Assembly: GCA_045597045.1 (NCBI GenBank)
Contig: JAZODN010000018.1
Location: forward strand, 1 to 8,051
DNA from: SIG588 sp045597045
Lineage (GTDB): Bacteria; Bacillota; Clostridia; Oscillospirales; Acutalibacteraceae
Reading direction: 5' to 3'
DNA: 8,051 nucleotides
Below the pieces are notes generated by a model, which was given only the letters and a program-made list of their open reading frames with translations, searched no databases and was not told where the DNA came from. The translations under genes and the position numbers were made by a program. This document shows, piece by piece, positions 5,278 to 8,051 of this stretch; position 1 is the first letter of the stretch; each line of letters begins with the position of its first letter.

Positions 5278-7790
5278 ACAGCCGGAATGGTCTCACCGCC
5301 CTCGATATATTTTTCGCACACGGTACACCACACACCGGCAGTCTTGCCTTCCTTGGTGGCGGTGGCAGGAATCTCCTCGCGCTTCTCGGTCGCGTGATGC
5401 GGCAGCTTTTCACCGCCCTGCACAAACCATTCGCACTTGGTGCACCACACACCGGCGGCATGGCCGTCCTCGGTGCAGGTGGGCGCCTTGTGTTCACGCG
5501 GTTCGGTCGCGGCGTGATCACACGCCTTGGTGGTCAGCGAAAGCGACAGCATCTCTTGGTTGGAGGGATGGAAAGTCGCATCGTGCCAGGGTGAGTAGTA
5601 TTCGACCTCACACTTGGTACCGTCTGCGCTGAAGCGCAGCAGACCGAGCATGCTCATCGCCTGTCCTTCAAAATAGGAAATGTCCAGATCCTGCGCATTG
5701 AGCATCAACTGCGGCACGGTGTTGCCGGCTTCATTTTTATCCCAACGGGTGAGCACGTGTCCGTCGGAAGTGCCGTCATGACCGCAAATGAGCATTTTCA
5801 CGTTGTCATTCTTCGCAATCACTTCACTCCAGATCGGCTCTTCGGAGCCGCCGGGCCACGGGACCGCACCCGAAGGCATCAGCTCGCCGATATAGCCGCC
5901 GATCTCGGCATCCGACTTGGTATACGGCATCCAATGTGTGGAGTAACGGCCGGTATCCGCACCGATATAGGCGTGGGTCGTCAAGATCACGTTATCGTTG
6001 GGATACTGTGCCAAAATGCTCTTCGCCCAGTTGATCACGCTCACGCGGGGGTGATACTCCAACTGCAGAATCATCCAACGCACACCGTTCACGGTGAAAC
6101 GGTAATAGGAGTTTTCCGCGCCCTGGAACTTGCCGTTTTTGTCTGCGGTCACACCGTAGATATTGTAATCATCGGCAAAGGAACCGCAATAGGTGTTCTT
6201 GGCCGCCGTGGATTCGATATAACTCTTGCCGAAATAGAGGTTATAGTTTTTGGTGTTACGAATAGTGTAGGTCGAATCGTCCACCGCTGTGCAACTGCCG
6301 GGATAGTCGTGGTTACCGGTCATGTTGCTCCACGAGACCTTGTCGGTAAACAGATCCCAGCCGGCTTTAATACGCTGCCACTGGCCGATATCATCCGTCC
6401 AGGTGTTATCGCCCGCACCGGCCACGTGCACGATGTTTTCTTTTTCGATGTTATCCGCGATCCACTGCGCGGCTGCCATCCACTCGGCGGTGAAAGCGCC
6501 CGTGCTCAGTTCTTGGGTATCGGGAATAAACACCATGGTGTAATAATCCTCGCCGATCACGTCGGTGGGCGTTTCATAATCCACCCAATCGTCGGCACGG
6601 GGACCGCGGCACAGCGCGTAATTGTTATAAGCCGATGTGTCTGCCTGCGATCTCAGAATATCGTCCAGTGAGCCGAGCAAATACCAGCTGCCGAGCAACC
6701 CCTGCGTGGTTGCTGTCAGGTTGTTTTTGCGGTTACCCAGCTTCTTCACGCGGGCCGCTTGGATCTCGGCCGCTGTGCGCACGTCACTCCACGCACGCAC
6801 ATCTGCAATGCCGCCTACAAACAAAGCACCGGGGCCGTCGGAGCCGATACAGTGCGGCACCGTGGGCTGAATGTCGGCGGTGCCGGTCGCATCAAATGCG
6901 GCAACCTGCTCCCCGTCCAGATAGACGTAAAACTTCTTGTCGGCCATATTGCGCACCACCGCAATATCCACCCAATCACCGGTGCGCACGTCACAATTCA
7001 CGGTGAACTCGGTGCTGCCCCACACGAAGGCCAGTTTGCCGTCCGGCAACATCGAAAGAGCGATCGGGTTTTCTTCCTCACTGCCAAGGTTGGAGAAAAT
7101 GGCATAACGCGGCGCGGTCAATGCCTTTGCAGGGTCCACCTTCACGCTCGCTTCGATGGTGTTGGGGGTAGCCGCAATCGGCTTTACTGTCTGTAAATAC
7201 ACCCCGTTATCGCCGAAGGTCATGCCGCCTTCGCTGATATCCACCACCAAAATCTCGTGATAAGTCACATCGCCCTTGGCCTCCAAAACGCCTTCACCGG
7301 CGGTGGTGAACAGACGGAACCATTCGATCGTCTTGTGCACGTCAAAAGGACCGGTGTTACCGGGTGTCGAACGGGCGCTGCGGAAGGGGAAAATAAACTC
7401 GTTAACCCCGGCCTTCCACGTGACGCTGTTCAGCTCCCACGCGATTTCCGAACGGTCCATTTTCACGTTGGCAAGTTCAATCGCGCCACCTTTGTTCATC
7501 GCGTCTGCCGCTGCTTGGTTCAGTTCGATATTCACATACAAGCCGAGAAAATCATAATCCACATCAGAGGGCAGATTCACACCGCACATGGCATACGAAG
7601 TAGAGACGGTAGAACCGGCATTGGGCGTGATGTGCACCGGGTTACCTTCCATCTCGGCAGGAGGAAACACCTGCCACATGTTGGTATACAACGCCGGCGC
7701 GGCGCTCACCATGCCGAGCACGCTGCCACAGCTCACCAACAACATCGCAGCACACAAGAGTGCCACGGTTTTTCGAAATAGATTCTTCAT
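5070..7790 (-). CDS. Secreted LamG-metallophosphoesterase protein with C-terminal type I dockerin (copy 2)
   Basis: Predicted extracellular metallophosphoesterase, 906 residues, and a full-length paralogue of the next gene downstream. The signal sequence is residues 1-31 (KNLFRK, hydrophobic run, VSAA) and contains LVSC ending at Cys21, a good match to a lipoprotein box. About 32-185 is an unassigned beta-rich region. About 190-348 is a LamG-like domain (TGDWVDIAVVR, KKFYVYLDG, GGIADVRAWSD). Phosphoesterase motifs are PDTQ (Asp424), GAGD (Asp461), GNHD (Asn493, His494), TTHA (His606) and CGHDG (His671); again DxQ replaces DxH and GHD replaces GHxH. Compared with its paralogue it has extra loops around 498-507, 541-557 and 637-650. 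Two repeats containing GVWCTxCE (about 770-797 and 809-836) precede the dockerin (843-906), whose calcium loops are at 843-854 and 877-888, each with a Ser-Thr pair. The start ATG at 7790 has AGAGAGG 8 nt upstream. The architecture is clear; the substrate is not. Confidence 0.93.
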   Translation of the reverse strand: MKNLFRKTVALLCAAMLLVSCGSVLGMVSAAPALYTNMWQVFPPAEMEGNPVHITPNAGSTVSTSYAMCGVNLPSDVDYDFLGLYVNIELNQAAADAMNKGGAIELANVKMDRSEIAWELNSVTWKAGVNEFIFPFRSARSTPGNTGPFDVHKTIEWFRLFTTAGEGVLEAKGDVTYHEILVVDISEGGMTFGDNGVYLQTVKPIAATPNTIEASVKVDPAKALTAPRYAIFSNLGSEEENPIALSMLPDGKLAFVWGSTEFTVNCDVRTGDWVDIAVVRNMADKKFYVYLDGEQVAAFDATGTADIQPTVPHCIGSDGPGALFVGGIADVRAWSDVRTAAEIQAARVKKLGNRKNNLTATTQGLLGSWYLLGSLDDILRSQADTSAYNNYALCRGPRADDWVDYETPTDVIGEDYYTMVFIPDTQELSTGAFTAEWMAAAQWIADNIEKENIVHVAGAGDNTWTDDIGQWQRIKAGWDLFTDKVSWSNMTGNHDYPGSCTAVDDSTYTIRNTKNYNLYFGKSYIESTAAKNTYCGSFADDYNIYGVTADKNGKFQGAENSYYRFTVNGVRWMILQLEYHPRVSVINWAKSILAQYPNDNVILTTHAYIGADTGRYSTHWMPYTKSDAEIGGYIGELMPSGAVPWPGGSEEPIWSEVIAKNDNVKMLICGHDGTSDGHVLTRWDKNEAGNTVPQLMLNAQDLDISYFEGQAMSMLGLLRFSADGTKCEVEYYSPWHDATFHPSNQEMLSLSLTTKACDHAATEPREHKAPTCTEDGHAAGVWCTKCEWFVQGGEKLPHHATEKREEIPATATKEGKTAGVWCTVCEKYIEGGETIPAVGELGDVDGNGTINSTDARLVLQYAVKKISAEKLTLPLADVDGNGRVDSTDARLILQYAVKKITKFPAA

Positions 7791-7798
7791 ACATTCTA

Positions 7799-7805
7799 CC
7801 TCTCT
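7799..7805 (-). promoter_or_regulatory. Ribosome binding site of dockerin gene copy 2
   Basis: AGAGAGG on the minus strand, 8 nt before the ATG at 7790. It supports this start, which opens directly into a signal sequence. Confidence 0.75.
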
Positions 7806-7822
7806 TTGTGTAATCTACATTC

Positions 7823-7851
7823 AGTATAGCACACTTGACCGCATAAATCAA
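7823..7851 (-). promoter_or_regulatory. Sigma-A-type promoter of dockerin gene copy 2
   Basis: On the minus strand TTGATT (7846-7851) and TATACT (7823-7828) have a 17-nt spacer. The start point would be near 7816, giving a short leader of about 26 nt. The spacing and the -10 are identical to those of the other two promoters in the window. Confidence 0.75.
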
Positions 7852-7882
7852 GGGGGGTACCTTAAGCCCGTTTTAACAACCG

Positions 7883-7926
7883 CAAAAAAGAAACAAGGGT
7901 ATGTGCCTGGGGCACATACCCTTGTT
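7883..7926 (-). terminator. Strong rho-independent terminator of the upstream gene
   Basis: A perfect 16-bp stem, AACAAGGGTATGTGCC (7892-7907) with its complement at 7911-7926, closed by a 3-nt loop. On the minus strand it is followed by TTTCTTTTTT. It begins 21 nt after the stop of the partial gene at 7948 and insulates the dockerin genes from it. Confidence 0.92.
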
Positions 7927-7947
7927 GTTAAGGTTTACGCTGTTGTC

Positions 7948-8051
7948 TTATTCGCGCGTCAGTACGCCGTTTTCATCCGCCACGTACCAACCTGCTTCGC
8001 ACAGGCCGTTGGTCTTCGCCTTGGTGATGTTCACGCGCTTGCCCTTCGTCA
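7948..8051 (-). CDS. C-terminal end of an unidentified protein
   Basis: Only the last 33 codons and the TAA are in the window. The visible end includes KRVNITKAKTNGL, then CEAGWYVADENGVLTRE. The frame is supported by the stop, by codon use like its neighbours and by a terminator just downstream. The GWYVADENGVL segment recalls short aromatic-glycine repeats of surface proteins, but the piece is too short to assign a family. No function is proposed. Confidence 0.7.
   Translation of the reverse strand, partial: TKGKRVNITKAKTNGLCEAGWYVADENGVLTRE

Noticed and set aside
5757..6671. A 304-codon plus-strand open frame across dockerin gene copy 2
   Set aside because: A shadow of the minus-strand phosphoesterase gene with no domain, start signal or promoter of its own.
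7873..7931. An outer inverted repeat (TTAACAAC and GTTGTTAA) around the strong terminator
   Set aside because: It shares bases with the 16-bp terminator stem and would compete with it; the simple terminator explains the region.

Overview
The window is a tightly packed, entirely minus-strand stretch of what looks like a GC-rich gut or rumen clostridium (Oscillospiraceae/Ruminococcaceae type). The evidence is the S-box (SAM-I) leader on metK, Gram-positive Shine-Dalgarno sequences, TTGACA/TATACT-type promoters with 17-nt spacers, and two secreted proteins ending in type I dockerins. The genus assignment is inference.

Reading in the direction of transcription (high to low coordinates): (1) 7948-8051 is the last 33 codons of an unidentified gene, followed by a strong intrinsic terminator (7883-7926). 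(2) 5070-7790 is a 906-residue secreted protein (signal sequence, N-terminal beta-rich region, LamG/concanavalin-like domain, calcineurin-like metallophosphoesterase, two CxxC repeats, dockerin), with its own promoter (7823-7851) and terminator (5012-5044). (3) 2312-4945 is a paralogue of the same architecture, 877 residues from a GTG start, with its own promoter at 4982-5010 directly after the previous terminator. (4) A consensus promoter (2265-2293) drives an S-box riboswitch (2143-2237) and its terminator (2102-2137), followed by metK (871-2058). Alanine racemase alr starts 22 nt after the metK stop and runs off the left edge (1-848).

The two halves are functionally unrelated. The right half makes two extracellular, probably cellulosome-associated metallophosphoesterases. 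The left half is housekeeping: SAM synthesis and D-alanine supply for peptidoglycan, apparently co-transcribed, so alr would fall under SAM-riboswitch control. The most interesting points are: the tandem LamG-metallophosphoesterase-dockerin proteins, whose dockerins are far more alike than the rest of the proteins; their altered metal-site motifs (DxQ and GHN/GHD); a lipobox-like cysteine in both signal sequences; the metK-alr arrangement behind one riboswitch; and the lack of a strong terminator between the second dockerin gene and the riboswitch promoter. I saw no mobile element, CRISPR array, tRNA or rRNA.
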